DNA from: Budorcas taxicolor | Taxonomy: Eukaryota > Chordata > Mammalia > Artiodactyla > Bovidae | Assembly (NCBI RefSeq): GCF_023091745.1 | Contig: NC_068926.1 | Coordinates: forward strand, 42,060,001-42,124,000 | Reading direction: 5' to 3' | DNA length: 64,000 bases | In this document: positions 1-13,138 of the stretch, piece by piece | How positions within the stretch are numbered: the stretch's first letter is position 1 | Layout: every line of letters begins with the position of its first letter | Notes under the pieces: generated by a model | Seen by the model: the letters and a program-made list of their open reading frames with translations, nothing else | Databases searched by the model: none | What the model was told of the DNA's origin: nothing | Position numbers and translations under genes: made by a program

Positions 1-153
1 TATCCTAGAGTAATACCCATTTTCTAGAAAATATAGAAAAAAAAATACTGGAAACCTATACTAGGTACTGACTCAAATGCTCCTAGAATACTACTGAGTT
101 TTCAGAGATACTGTTCAGGTATTAAAATTTTTTTCTAATTAAAGAGAAAATCT

Positions 154-345
154 GGGGACTTCACTGGTGGTTCAGTGGCTAAGACTCTGCACTCCCAATG
201 CCAGGGGCCTAAGTCTGATCCTTGGTTGGGGAACTAGATTCCACATGTTACAACTAAGAGTTTGCATGCTGCAACTAAAGATTCCATGTGCCATGATGAA
301 GATCAAAGATCTCCAGCTAAATAAAGAAATAAATATTTTTAAAAT
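154..345 (+). repeat. CHR-2-type SINE
   Basis: A cetartiodactyl tRNA-derived SINE. It starts GGGGACTTCACTGGTGGTTC, continues through the TTGGTTGGGGAACTAGATTCC box and ends in an A/T-rich tail. Several percent divergence from the consensus I remember. Confidence 0.8.
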
Positions 346-2149
346 TAGTAAAACAAAAATAAACAGAACGTTTTTATTCAATGTTTAAGCACCAAAATAA
401 TGTTTATTACAATATGTACTGTAAAAAAAAAAAAAATCCTTCAGGTGACCTGGATGAAAGAAGGAAGGCCTAATTGCAGCAGCATAATTGAAGGAATATT
501 AATCTGAAACATTAATCAGTTCAGAAGCAAAGATAGACCTCAAAAGTGTCAATGAATATTTAGAGTAAAAAAAAAAAAAAGTTGAGTCGAGCTGAAAGTC
601 ATAGCATTTGAATATCTCTTTATTTTTCTATTCACATGTTTCTCAACTGATTTTTAGCCCTCTTGGAAAGGTGACTGTGAATAACCCTTTTATTATCCTA
701 ATACAAGAGGTTTGAAATGGAAACTTGAAAAATTTCTTTTCAGATTCATGAGACTTTGGGACTTTTTGTTTGTTTGGTACTCTGAGGAATTTAAAAAATA
801 ATAACCATTTTCTTAGAAAAAGCAAGTATGAATCAGTTCATCACAAGCAGACATAATGTAAACTCAGATCTGCTTAAAATGCTGCCCTAGGGCTGACGCC
901 TGCTATACATGTATGTGAAAGCACTGTATTTGGTGAAAATCCAGGATCAAGAGTAAATCAAGCATGGAGTAGGCTTATTTCCCTGAAGTTTAGAATATAT
1001 ATAACCCAGAGAGGTGCTTAGGCACTGGCTGCATCTCTCCACTGTCCCCTGTGAATAGGGGCTGCAGTACTGAGACAGCCCCAAGGGCCAGGTAAGCCCT
1101 ACTCTTCCCCAAAAGGAATTTCACTTCAAATTTATAAAAATTTCTTCACTGAATAATATATCTATCATATAACAATGTATCTAAACCACTCTTAAAATGA
1201 CTTCTATTTCAAAACAATTCTCCTTCCTGAGATTATAGAATTAAAACTTCATTACCTAATGAATCAGAGTTCCTTGCTGTCATGAAAGTATACCCATGAT
1301 GGTGAAAGCTCCATCAGAATCCCATCTAGGGAATTTTATCTTCATGATCACAGTGACTGGCACAGTATCTTGCATATAAAGGTTCATAATGTATGCTAAC
1401 AGAATATTCTGGAATTGATTAGAAAGAATAAGAGCATCTTGGCTTTTTTTGAACCTTTGTCTACTGTAGAAGGCATTTATATTGTTTTACTTTATAGAAC
1501 ACTATAAGGCATTCTCTGACAAATTGGAAGATGTAAAAGTATTTGTCTTTGATTACATATCATTAAATATTATTAACTCTTATTAAACTTCAAGATATTT
1601 ATTGTCATGTGAATTCCCACAAAAACAAGTGATACTGGAAGCAAAGAGAACCATGCAGCTCCTTTCCCAGCACCCCTCCTCCCTGCTCAAGTACAAAGAC
1701 CCCCTCCATGTTCCCTGCCTCTTGTTTGTAGAAAAGCTGAAGTCTCTCAGGCCTCCCTGAGTCACAAAAGAGCAGGCTCGAGCAGTTAATGATCAAGACA
1801 ATAGAATGTCACAGTCTCAGTGTCTGATGCACATTCCTGAGTTTTTTTTAACAGATATTACAGCTGCCACCAGAGGGGAAAAGCTAACTGCATGATGACT
1901 AGACTGCAGCTATGATATAAGCTGCACCATCTTGAGCCACATTGAGTCTATGTCTAATACAATTCCAAGAACTGATCTCCAGAGAAAGGGATTAACATTT
2001 TTCTCATAATAACTCTATCTTTGTGGGCATAAAAATGAGTGTAGCTTGTTCTGCTAGTATAGGTAGGTGGACAGCTAACACTGTCAGTAAGGAGATGCTA
2101 TAGAAACATGCTCACGTCTTCCACTCTGAGAATACAGCGCTCTAAGTCA

Positions 2150-2755
2150 GCAGGAAGCAGATAGAGATGATGGACCTTCACTGCAATCCTATAGAAATGG
2201 AATGATGTCTGACAGTGGCGAATTGAAAGCAACTCTTTAGCCCTTTCCCTGTTTACCCATCTCTGTCCCCGCCTAACCTTAAAAACCCAATTGTAGAAAT
2301 GAGATCCCTAGACAATTGAAACTAACTCCTAATTTGGGCTCTCCCGAATGCACACCATGCAATGCCTGACCTGTTGATTCTTCTAGATAAAAAGAGGTAA
2401 GAATTCAGCAGTTAATGAACGACTAGCTCTCCACACGTAACTGTTGCTTTAGCAAACTTGCAGGCAGATCACTTGGGCAAGATAACATATGAACAGAGTC
2501 AGCCAGCCTGCAGCCACAGAGGAAAATGCAGAACCCACTCTCCTGCCTCTGCCACTCCTTGAGATTCTCCCTCCGTTTTTCCCTTGAAAACCTACCATGA
2601 CTAACCAGAATCTTGGGAGCTGGTCTCAGGACATGAGTCCATCTTCTCCCTAGATTGCTGGCTTTTCTAATTAAAGCAATTTTCTTCCTGCTGACACTTG
2701 CCTCTCAAGTTATTGGAGTAGCAAGCAGCTGAACACGAGTTCACTAGTAGTATCA
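2150..2755 (+). repeat. Possible solo LTR of an endogenous retrovirus
   Basis: The right part has LTR-like features: an ATTAAA signal near 2675, then a GC-richer U5-like stretch ending near GAGTTCA. It is richer in GC than its surroundings. I cannot name the family, and the left edge is uncertain. A related stretch with the word GCAGTTAATGA also occurs at about 1784, so the element may begin near 1590. Confidence 0.4.
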
Positions 2756-5700
2756 AAATGCTTTGAAACAAAATCATAGGCAGATAGAGTTCAAAATGAA
2801 ATTGCACAATTAGATTATAAAGCCAACCATTCATTAAACATGCCAATTATTCCAAATCTGAAATATCAGTTTTGAATCGCTAAATATACATAAAATGCTT
2901 CATAAATAATATTCAGAGAAAATGCAAAAGTTAGCAATGAAGTTAAAAGGAAAAATACAAATTAAACTCAAGATAATTTCTCTTTAAAAACTAAATTTTT
3001 TAATAGGACATTTAAATGGCATGAATCAGGTCAAAGATCATATTCACTGAGTGTGGTGAAATTTCCTGTTTCATTCATAAGTGGTTTCTAGTTAAAGATA
3101 TTTCTCAATGTATGGATAGAATATTCTTTTGAAAGATTAAAGGATTGTAACATGCAATCTAGGGGGGAAATGCACACAGCTATACAATGTTTTGATTAAG
3201 TAATTCCATCCGTCTTTGTGGTCCTGCCTCCCTTGAAAGATGTTCTGACATGTTAACCTAGGCATAAAAAATACAAGGCTCTATTAAGTCAGCCACTTTT
3301 TATGATCAGGTTTTACATGTATTATAACATGATATTTTTTAATTGAGCAGTAGTTTATGATGTAATTTTGGATTAATAAAATCTATAAATAATCTAAGAT
3401 CTTAAAATACACATTGCTTCTCTGCATAAATGTTAAAACAATTTTTTTCATAGATCAGAAGATATATATTTCACATTTTTTCACAGTGTGTTAATTCATT
3501 TGTCTCCCAGGTATTAGTTTACTGTTTACTTCCTTAACAAATTAATGAAACATATTCATAACCATATCTTTCCAAGAGCATTTGTTTGAATAGGTTTGGT
3601 TAAAGGTGTGCAAGCAATTCATGGACAGTACAATTCTGTTATGTTGAAAAATATTCATTAATTGTCCTAATATTCATTAGGACAAAGAACTTATTAGTTT
3701 GGATTTTCTAGTTGTCTTCAGAAAAAGATTAGAAAAAAAAAGCTGACTAAATTTTATACTTAGAGACAATTCAAGGGATCTGTGCCTAGCTTCTATTGAC
3801 AATATCATAAAAGTTGTTAGTCTGAACTAAATAGCTAAACAGATGATGCCTTGAAATCCTGTTCTTCTCCAAAACTACAGCAATCAAAAAAGTAATCATC
3901 AAGAATACCATCAATCCAAAGGCAAAGTGAAATTCTCTCTTAGGCTTTCCATCCTTTAACCTGAATGACAATTCATCATCATCATTATTTTTTAGTGCCA
4001 AGACAATTTAAGTGACTATGTTTAATTTAGCTTAATTTATAAGTTCAATGGTCTTATACACTGAAAAAGATACTACAGTTCCAACCTCTTGACCACTCAT
4101 TTCTTAGAATATATCTACAAGTAGACTAAAAAGAAAAAAGAAAAAATCCTATGTGGTCAACTAAGGTAATACATAGTACTTCCTATTTAAATTTCATATT
4201 TTATCAATTCATGTTACAGACATTATTCTACATCAAAAGCATCCATAAAATTTAGGCAACAGTAAAAAAATACAAGTCAAATACTGATCAGGTTGACTTA
4301 ATCAGCCTGTACGTGTGGACTTCAAAAATGAAAAACAGGCCATGATGACCACCCACCCTTGTAAGCAGTGTTTAAATTTGAGCACGTAGAAAATGACACA
4401 AGCAAATTTTTATGTAAAGTACCTACTTTCCTACCATTCATAATACTAATCAGAGTTCCAATCTGGAGAGAAGAGAATGATGCAATAAAGGAGGAAAGTG
4501 GGCTGGAAGGATGGTTTCCAATCTCTATTTCCAAGATAGCCATTTCCAAGATCGCCCTAGGTAAAAGTCCTAAGTCTTTATCAGGGATCATGACAATTCC
4601 CTTTCCCATCCCTCTGCAAATTTAAGTCTCAATCACTACTAAGCCAAAGAATACGGCACTTTCTAAGTTTACATATTAAATCAAGTGAACTCTTTTAGGA
4701 AGTATGATAAAGTGAAGTGAATTCCTTTAGGATGGTATCTGCCATCATGTTTTGATGAAAAGATAAGGAGATAAATCACAGCTTGGTCAGGAAACTGATC
4801 CTAATTACCGTGTGTCTCTTAAGGAGTCAAGGCTCTTTGCACACGGCTGTTCAAATCCCTTTTCATGGTCTGATGTTAGTAATAAGGGTATCAATTTGAC
4901 TAATATTTCAAAGAAAATAATTTTAACATTTGCTTAGAAAACATGACCATTTTCTAGTACTGCTGGGGAAAAGTTCTATATAAACACAATTGATATAATT
5001 ATATCTAAGAAAAAGGCAGCTTCCTTTTCTGGTGACAGAAGCCAACAGTCATTTTAATTTACTTTCCTCTTCTTATACATTAATACAGGCATTAACTCTT
5101 CTACCAGTTAAATAAGCCTTTTGCCTGTTAGGAAAAAGTGACTTTTTAAAGAAAATAGTTATTATCCTTATGAAACATACACATTTATTTGAGAATTAGT
5201 AGAAAATACAGGCACCGACGTGCAAACATTCTTCACTGTTTAGTCTATTAACTCTGACACAGTCCACTTTCCAAAAAACAAAAACAAAAAAAAACACCTT
5301 ATTTACCCACTAATTTCTGATAAAATATTGAATACCTTCTCAAAATGTCAGCAGAACATTTTTTGCTAGCATGGGAGTTCTAAATGATTCCCGAATATGA
5401 ATGATGTCCAAAGGTTCTAAACAGAGTCTCCTGAACAGCAGGGTGAATTTACAGTTGTTAAATGTTCCACATTACGATAATCTCTCAATCTCACTTTCAC
5501 TTCAAAGTAAATAGACATACGTTTCATGAAAATCCTCTCTTTTCTTTCTAGAAAGAGTACAATGTCTGAGGAAGATAACAAATAATAAGGGTAAAACACC
5601 TTGACCTAGAGCCTTCTGAATGTAAAGATTAAAGAGTCACCATGCAAGTTAACTACCTATAATTTCTAGCCCATTTGGTTCACAGTCTATTAAAAATGTG

Positions 5701-5992
5701 TATTTGAGACAAAAAAACTGCCTTTTCTTTTAGGATTTCAGTGTTTTGCCTGATCTAACTTTCCTGTGGAACTCATAGTAGGGCCCACTTTTCCATTTTA
5801 GATGTCATCAGGAATTCACATTGTCCCTGGCAACCACTACTTTTATCAGGCAAAAATATATATATATCTGTAAGTCTCATTCTGTTTATCCTCTGCCATT
5901 TACAAGTCTGCAATCCGTGAACAAACTTGTCTATGTTTGAGTTATAGTCACTTATTTGAGATCAAGCTTTTAAAATCTACTAGCATACCCTA

Positions 5993-6125
5993 AGGAGAAG
6001 GCAATGGCAACCCACTCCAGTACCCTTGCCTGGAAAATCCCATGGACGGAGGAGCCTGGTAGGCTGTAGTCCACGGGGTCGCACAGAGTCCGACACAACT
6101 GAAGTGACTTAGCAGCAGCAGCAGC
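5993..6125 (+). repeat. BovA SINE with AGC tail and target-site duplication
   Basis: GGAGAAGGCAATGGCAACCC through GACACAACTGAAGTGACTTAGC plus an (AGC)n tail. It is flanked by AGCATACCCTA at 5982-5992 and 6126-6136, which marks a clean insertion. Confidence 0.9.
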
Positions 6126-6400
6126 AGCATACCCTAGAATTTTAATTTTCTCTACTAGGTTTCCTCCTGAGTAGAATGCATCTGCTGTTCATTTATTTTC
6201 CAGATATAATTTCCAACATAAACAAAATATAGTCAAACTGAATCAAGAACACCTTAATATTTTGAACTGAATGTCTCTTGTCACTTTTCTGTGTGGTGAA
6301 TCATTAGAAGTCTTCATATCTCAATATGTCTCAGGTGAAGCTAAAATAATACTGACTTGGAAAACTTTATCTTTCAATAGCTTGCTTTACTATATATAAT

Positions 6401-6625
6401 AAGGACTTACCAGGTGGCACTAGTGGTAAAAAAATCTGCCTGCCAATGCAGGAAATGGAGATCCGGGTTCAATCCCTGGGTCAGAAAGATCCCCTGGAGG
6501 AGGACATGGCATCCCACTCCAGTATTCTTGTCCAGAAAATCCCATAGACAAAGATGGGTGTGCAATCCATAGGGCTGCATACAGTCTGACACAACTGAAG
6601 TGACTTAGCATACACACACATGTAC
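6401..6625 (+). repeat. Bov-tA SINE
   Basis: A full element from the tRNA-like head (AGGTGGCACTAGTGGTAAA) to GACACAACTGAAGTGACTTAG with a short CA-rich tail. Confidence 0.9.
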
Positions 6626-6776
6626 AATAAATGTGAATGGTGTGTTAACATAAAGGATTATAAAATTATTTTTGTGTAACTGTTACAAAACAAATCTAAG
6701 AGAAAGACATGTAGCCTTGGTAACACAGTCCTGGAGAAAACTTAAGTCATTGAGGGTTATTAAGAATAAAATAAAT

Positions 6777-6995
6777 GGGCTTCCCCTGTGACTCAGTGGT
6801 AAAGAATTCACCCACAACGCAGAAGACACAGGAGATGAGGGTTTGATCCCTGGGTCAGGAAGATCCCCTAGAGAAGGGGATGGCTACCCACTCCAGTATT
6901 TTTGCCTGGAGAATTCCTGGACAAAGAAGCCTGGTGGGCTACAGTCCATTTGGTTGTAGAGTCAGATAGGACTGCCAGACTAACACTTTCACTAA
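6777..6995 (+). repeat. Bov-tA SINE
   Basis: GGGCTTCCCCTGTGACTCAG through CAGATAGGACTGCCAGACTAAC. Diverged but full length. Confidence 0.9.
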
Positions 6996-7330
6996 ACAGG
7001 GCATCATTTATACAAGGCAGGAAACACACACAAAATAGTTCATTTCAAGAAGAATGTCATTAAGAGACTCTTTTAGGAGGGTTATTTTCAAAGTTCTAAG
7101 GGAGGTCATATTTGAAACAATGAAGCAGAAAGTGGCTGGAATAGGAAAATGGGCTCTAAGGAAATAAACCTACAAATTTGTCACCTGAAGGAAATGAACA
7201 GAGAAATTGAAGACAAAGGAAATCAGTGTCCCAAGAGGGGCTCTACAACATTTCAGAACATCTAAACATAGATTGAAAGTCAAGGAGAAGTAGTAGCCTG
7301 GTGGAGATAAAAAGACCAAAGATATTACTG

Positions 7331-7552
7331 CGTGAATGCTAAGTCATTTCAGTAGTGTCTGACTCTTTGTGTCCCTAAGGACTGTAGCCCACCAGCCTTC
7401 TTTGCCCATGGGATTCTCCAGGCAAGAATACTGGAGTGGGTGGCCACCCCTCCGCTGGGGGATCTTTCCAACCCAGGTATTGAACTCACATCTCTTGAGT
7501 CTCCTGTATAGGCAAGCGGGTTCTTTACCACTAGTGCCACCTGGGAAGCTCC
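7331..7552 (-). repeat. Bov-tA SINE
   Basis: Reverse-complement copy. The plus strand ends GCCACCTGGGAAGCTCC, the complement of the tRNA-like head. Confidence 0.9.
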
Positions 7553-8189
7553 AAAGACATTATTAAGGTATAAATTTTAGAGCAACTTCTTTCATAGTTA
7601 GAGAGACATGTTTTCAAAGACCCAGATTAGCTTTACAGGCAAAGGTACAATTATTCCTCTGACTGGTGGAATAAAAACATGAAGAATATATTACATTGGC
7701 AAATAAAAGATCTAGAACTCCTTTTATGCCTTTGTCCATCACTGAAAGTAGCTTTGCTTTAATGTGATTCCCCCAATAAAGATCAATTCCAATAATGAAA
7801 ATTTTGAAGTAAAACTTTATTTCCTCCACATACTAGACTAGTATTTGATTTAGGTTATTTATAAGACAGTAAAATACCTAACAGATAAATCCAACTTTTC
7901 CTCAACTCATGGATTTTAACTGGTAACCATAATGTCACATTTTGGTTGGTATACTCCCACAGTAACACCTAGTTTGGTAGGTATACTCCGTATCAAGGAA
8001 ATATTGTATTTCGATTTCCATCTGTAGATTCATTTTGAGGCTATGAGCTGAGAACATGCTGCAGAACATAAATATTAATACAAACAGTGTGATACTGATA
8101 ACTATTTGCAGAGCAGGACTAGAGACACACACCCAGGGAACGGACTTGTGGACACAGACGACAGACGGGCAGAGAGGGTGGGGTGAATT

Positions 8190-8410
8190 GAGATACACTG
8201 GTGGCTCAGAGGTTAAAGCGTCTGCCTGCAATGCGGGAGACCTGGGTTCGATCTCTGGGTTGGGAAGATTCCCCTGGAGAAGGAAATGGCAACCCACTCC
8301 AGTATTCTTGCCTGGAGAATCCCATGGACGGAGGAACCTGGTGAGCTACAGTCCACGGGTCACAAAGAGTCGGACACGACTGAGCGACTTCACTTCACTT
8401 TCACTTTCAC
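8190..8410 (+). repeat. Bov-tA SINE, first of two inside an L1 tail
   Basis: A well-preserved copy ending GACACGACTGAGCGACTTCA followed by a CACTTT tail. Inserted in the older L1 end. Confidence 0.92.
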
Positions 8411-8419
8411 CATGTATAA

Positions 8420-8625
8420 AGAACTTCCCTGGTAGCTCAGACGGTAAAGCGTCTGCCTACAATGCGGAAGACCTGGGTTCAATCCCTGGGTTGGGAAGAT
8501 CCTCTGGAGAAGGAAATGGCAACCCACTCCAGTACTCTTGCCTGGAAAATCCCATGGACAGAGGAGCATGGTAGGTTACAGGCCATCAGGTCAGAAAGAG
8601 TCGGACACGACTGAGCCATGACACG
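8420..8625 (+). repeat. Bov-tA SINE, second of two inside an L1 tail
   Basis: GAACTTCCCTGGTAGCTCAG through CGGACACGACTGAGCCATGA, about 10 bases after the previous copy and in the same orientation. Confidence 0.92.
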
Positions 8626-10220
8626 TCACCATGCATAAAACAGAGAGGATGGGAAGCTGCTGTATAACATGGGAAGCTCAACCTGGTGCTCTGTTGACAG
8701 CCTAGAGGAGTGGGATGGGGTAGGGATTTCTAGGGAGGCTCAAGAGGGAGGGCATATATGTATACTTATGGCTGATTCATATTGCACGCAGAAGCCAACA
8801 CAATGCTGTAAAGCAATTACCTTCCAATTAAAAGAAAAAAAAGTTAATCCTGAACAAACAAAAGTGCTTTGAAACTTGGCTTTAATAGTTTTGAAACTGC
8901 TTTTTTACATTATTTGCCAAAAACGATAGAAAGACAAAAATGAAAAGAAAAAAAGAAAACATAAAGTGTTCAGTATGTACGATAAAACCTCTACACATTG
9001 TTTTCATCTTCTCAAATCACTTTGCTAATGAACGTTTATCTTATATGGATAAAATAAAAAATTCTTTATTTTTAAAGTTTTCATAAAATTTAAAAAGAAG
9101 CTCATTATTTTCCATGATGGAAAAAAACTATAGCTGCAGAAATGGTCCCTGGACAATACATGGAAAGAAAAATTACCAAGTTGTGTCATATCATAAATAT
9201 TTTCAGATAGTTTAATTCCAGTCACTTAGCACTTCTTATTCATCCTTTAGCCAAAAAAAAAAAAAAAAAGAAGTTTTGTTCATGTACTGATATTTTTATA
9301 CAATCAAAAACCAAGCCATTTACTTCATGTAAAAAAAAAGGGGGAAACGTTTGAATGAAGTAAATACATTTTCTTAGACACTCCTTTGTACATTTAGTTT
9401 TATGAAAATTTGATGCTTAACACTATAGCTTCTTGGATTTTCAATAAAATAAAAATTATATACAGATTGTCAATTCTATGAAGTCATGGGTCAGATCACT
9501 GGGAAATATTTTTAGAATCCTTAAAGTCTGAAGTAATTATAAACATTTTATCTGCAGTCTTACAGTATGTTTTTCTTTTTTTTATTAAAATGAAATAATT
9601 ACCTATTTATAAATGACTGCAGTTAATAAAATATTTCACAGAAGTGTGGTTTAACCTGTTTGACTTTGTAAGGATTTTCTATGATTAATATCTCATTTTA
9701 AATAAAACTAATTAATTCACCAATAAGATTAACAAGATTCATATTAAACTAGCAGTTTCTCAGTTTCTTTGAAATGGTATTTATGAAAGAATATAACTAG
9801 AGGGATTTTTAACAGCTTAAATTTTTCAAAGGATTAACACTAGAATGGACCTTAAAAATCACTTACTGTATTCCAAGCCATTTATTTGACTCAGAAAAGA
9901 TTAACTAACTTATCTAAATTAGCATGCTTTGTCAGCCCCTAGAAGAACCAAAAATAAAATCTGGATATCCAAATCTCCAATGCATGTGTATACACTCTAA
10001 ATCAGAAAAATACTCAAGCATAATATTTAGATAAGCAATGTTCTATTAAGAAAAAACAAATCACTTAACAATATTATAAAATTTAGAGAAAATCAGTTAA
10101 CTATTTGAGTATAATTTAATAAAATGCAAACTGAGGCTTAAATAAATTGGATTTATGGAAGCATTTTAATCAACCAAAAGCAAAGCTAAGTTATGCCTCA
10201 CTGTTCTCATTGGCATTTGG

Positions 10221-10396
10221 AATTGAACTGAAGTGAAGAGAAAGTCGCTCAATTTTGTCCAACTCTTTGAGACCCCATGGACTATAGTTCACCAGGCTCC
10301 TCTGTCTATGGAATCCTCCAGGCAAGAATACTGGAGTGGGTTGCCATTCCCCTTTCCAGCGGATCTTCCCAATCTAGTAATTGAACCGAGTCTTTC
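10221..10396 (-). repeat. Bov-tA SINE, truncated
   Basis: GAAAGTCGCTCAATTTTGTC through GATCTTCCCAATCTAGTAAT. The tRNA-like head is missing. Confidence 0.85.
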
Positions 10397-10585
10397 AAAT
10401 GTGAAAAATATATAGTCAGGTTAATGCACATCCTGTATTATTGACAGACTCATAACCTTCTAATAATCTTCTGCTTGGAAAACAATGTCTTTAAATTTTA
10501 AAATGTAATTGGTATTTCCATATATTTTCATTCCCTTACAAATAGTAAATTATGTTATTAATGAAGTGTCTAACTAATGCGCACA

Positions 10586-10800
10586 CGGGCAAAGTCACTT
10601 CAGTGGCCTGGACTCTTTGTGATTCTTTGGACTGTAGCTTGCCAGGCTCCTCTGTCTGTAGGATTCTCTAGGCAAGAAGACTGGAGTGGGTTGCCATACC
10701 CTACTCCAGGGGATCTTCCTGAATCAGGGATAGAACCCACATCTCTTGTGTCTCCTGCATTGGCAGGTGCATTCTTTACTGCTGAGCCACCAGGGAAGCC
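10586..10800 (-). repeat. Bov-tA SINE
   Basis: Reverse copy ending GAGCCACCAGGGAAGCC. Full length. Confidence 0.9.
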
Positions 10801-11063
10801 TGTCTTACTTATACAGCTTATTTATTACCCATATATGCACCCAGGCATATAATGTGAATTGATGAAGCAAGAGAAGCAGTAAGTGATCCCCTAGAGTCAT
10901 ATCTCTTATTTTTTAATAGGGTTACTTATTGACCCATCTAAGGTCTATCGTGAACAGAGAACTTCGTGAGTGCCATCAACGTATTTGATAAAATAGCTCA
11001 TATTATTCATGTGGATTAGATGGAGAGCTATGGTTATCAGAATTAGACAGGCTTATAATTAAA

Positions 11064-11278
11064 CTAGCTTCCCAGGTGGCGTTTGTGGTAAAGAACCAGC
11101 CTGCCAAAGGAGGAGGCACAAGAGATGAGGTTCGATACCTGGGTTGGGAAGATCCTCTGGAGAAGGGCATGACAACCCACTCCAGTATTCTTGCCTGGAG
11201 AATCCCATAGACAGACGAGACTGGCAGGCTACAGTCCATAACATTGCAAAGGGTCAGACATGACTGAAGTGACTTAGA
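11064..11278 (+). repeat. Bov-tA SINE with target-site duplication
   Basis: A full element, flanked by ATAATTAAA at 11055-11063 and 11279-11287. It sits immediately upstream of a BovB copy. Confidence 0.9.
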
Positions 11279-11298
11279 ATAATTAAAATATCAGTGAT

Positions 11299-13138
11299 TG
11301 AAAAAGGTCAGTTTTCATTCCAATCCCAAAGAAAGGCAATGCCAAAGAATGCTCAAACTACCACACAATTGCACTCATCTCACACACTAGTAAAGTAATG
11401 CTCAAAATTCTCCAAGCCAGGCTTCAGAAATACGTGAACTGTGAACTCCCTGATCTTCAAGATGGTTCTAGAAAAGGCAGAGGAACCAGAGATCAAATTG
11501 CCAACATCTACTGGGTCATGGAAAAATCAAGAGAGTTCCAGAAAAACATCTATTTCTGCTTTATTGACTATGCCAAAGCCTTTGACTGTGTGGATCACAA
11601 TAAACTGGAAAATTCTGAAAGAGATGGGAATACCAGACCACCTAACCTGCCTCTTGAGAAATCTGTATGCAGGTCAGGTAGCAACAGTTAGAACTGGACA
11701 TGGAACAATAGACTGGTTTCAAATAGGAAAAGGGGTACGTCAAGGCCATATATTGTCACCCTGCTTATTTAACTTATATGCAGAGTACATCATGAGAAAC
11801 CCTGGGCTGAAAGAAGCACAAGCTGCAATCAAGATTGCCTGGAGAAATATCAATCACCTCAGATATGCAGATGACACCACCCTTATGGCAGAAAGTGAAG
11901 AGGAGCTAAAAAGCCTCTTGATGAAAGTGAAAGAGGACAGTGAAAAAGTTGGCTTAAAGCCCAACATTCAGAAAACGAAGATCATGACATCTGGTCCCAT
12001 CACTTCATGGGAAATAGATGGGGAAACAGTGGAAACACTGTCAGACTTTATTTTGGGGGCCTCCAAAATGACTGCAGATGGTGATTGCAGCCATGAAATT
12101 AAAAGACACTTACTCCTTGCAAGGAAAGTTATGACCAACCTATTCTTTTTAATGATGAGTGAAACTGGAGCTGATTATACAGAGTGAAGTAAGCCAGAAA
12201 GAAAAACACCAATACAGTATACTAACACATATATATGGAATTTAGGAAGATGGTAATGATGACCCTGTATGCGAGACAGCAAAAGAGACACAGATGTGTA
12301 GAGTGGACTTTTGGACTAGGAGGGAGAGGGAGAGGGTGGGATGATTTGGGAGAATGGCATTGAAACATGTATACTATCATGTAAGAAACGAATCACCAGT
12401 CTATGTCTGATGCAGGATACAGGATGCTTGGGGCTGGTGCACAGGGATGACCCAGAGAGATGTTATGGGGAGGGAGGTGGGAGGAGGGTTCATGTTTGGG
12501 AACGCATGTACACCTGCGGTGGATTCACGTCAATGTATGGCAAAACCAATACAGTATTGTAAAGTAAAATAAAGTAAAAATAAAAATTTAAAAACAAACA
12601 AACAAAAAAGAAAGTTATGACCAACCCAGATATAATATTTAAAAGCAGAGACATTACTTTGCCAACAAAGGTCCGTCTAGTCAAGGCTATGGTTTCTCCA
12701 GTAGTCATCAATGGATGTGAAAATTGGACTGTGAAGAAAGCTCAGCACCAAAGAATTGATGCTTTTGAACTGTGGTGTTGGAGAAGATTCTTAAGAGTGC
12801 CTTGGACTGCAAGGAGATCCAACCAGTCCATTCTGGAGGAGATCAGCCCTGGGATTTCTTTGGAAGGAATGATGCTAAAGCTGAAGCTCCAGTACTTTGG
12901 CCACCTCATGCAAAGAGTTGACTCATTGGGAAAGACTCTGATGCTGGCAGGGTTTGGGGGCAGGAGGAGAAGGGGATGACAGAGGATGAAATGGCTGGAT
13001 GGCATCACCAACTTGATGGACATGAGTTTGAGTGAACTCCGGGAGTTAGTGATGGACAGGGAGGCCTGGCATGCTACAATTCATGGGGTCGCAAAGAGTC
13101 AGACACGACTGAGCAACTGAACTGAACTGAACTGAACA
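11299..13138 (+). mobile_element. BovB LINE (RTE clade), 5'-truncated, split by an L1 end
   Basis: The copy begins in the RT domain (GGTCAGTTTTCATTCCAATC) and ends with the RTE tail GACTGAGCAACTGAACTGAACTGA. Conceptual translation gives FCFIDYAKAFDCVDHNK (RT motif A) and LRYADDTTLMAESEEE with the catalytic YADD box. Frameshifts and the L1 at 12141-12609 break the frame, so no product is expected. Confidence 0.92.
12141..12609 (+). mobile_element. L1 3' end inserted in BovB, with 17-base target-site duplication
   Basis: A 5'-truncated ruminant L1 (GAAACTGGAGCTGATTATAC, GGCATTGAAACATGTATACT, CTTGGGGCTGGTGCACAGGG) ending in an A-rich tail. It is bounded by GAAAGTTATGACCAACC at 12124-12140 and 12610-12626, which is host BovB sequence. 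Confidence 0.95.

Larger units (their letters stand above)
8110..8862 (+). repeat. Ruminant L1 3' end interrupted by two SINEs
   Basis: Pieces at about 8110-8189, 8410-8420 and 8626-8862 read as one L1 3' untranslated end (GGACTTGTGGACACAGACGA, then GGGAAGCTGCTGTATAACAT, GTATACTTATGGCTGATTCA and a CCAATTAAAAGAAAA tail). The interruptions are the Bov-tA copies at 8190-8410 and 8420-8625. Confidence 0.8.

Noticed and set aside
3786..4001. 71-codon minus-strand frame with a hydrophobic segment, tested as a terminal exon
   Set aside because: It does not match any part of GluA2, has no clear acceptor or polyadenylation context, and such lengths are common by chance in AT-rich DNA.
8190..8300. tRNA-like sequence at heads of Bov-tA copies
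   Set aside because: These are tRNA-derived SINE heads, degenerate and without a proper acceptor stem, so not called as tRNA genes.
8056..8574. 172-codon plus-strand frame
   Set aside because: Made almost wholly of two Bov-tA SINEs and L1 tail; repeated GLGR.P-like words are translated SINE.
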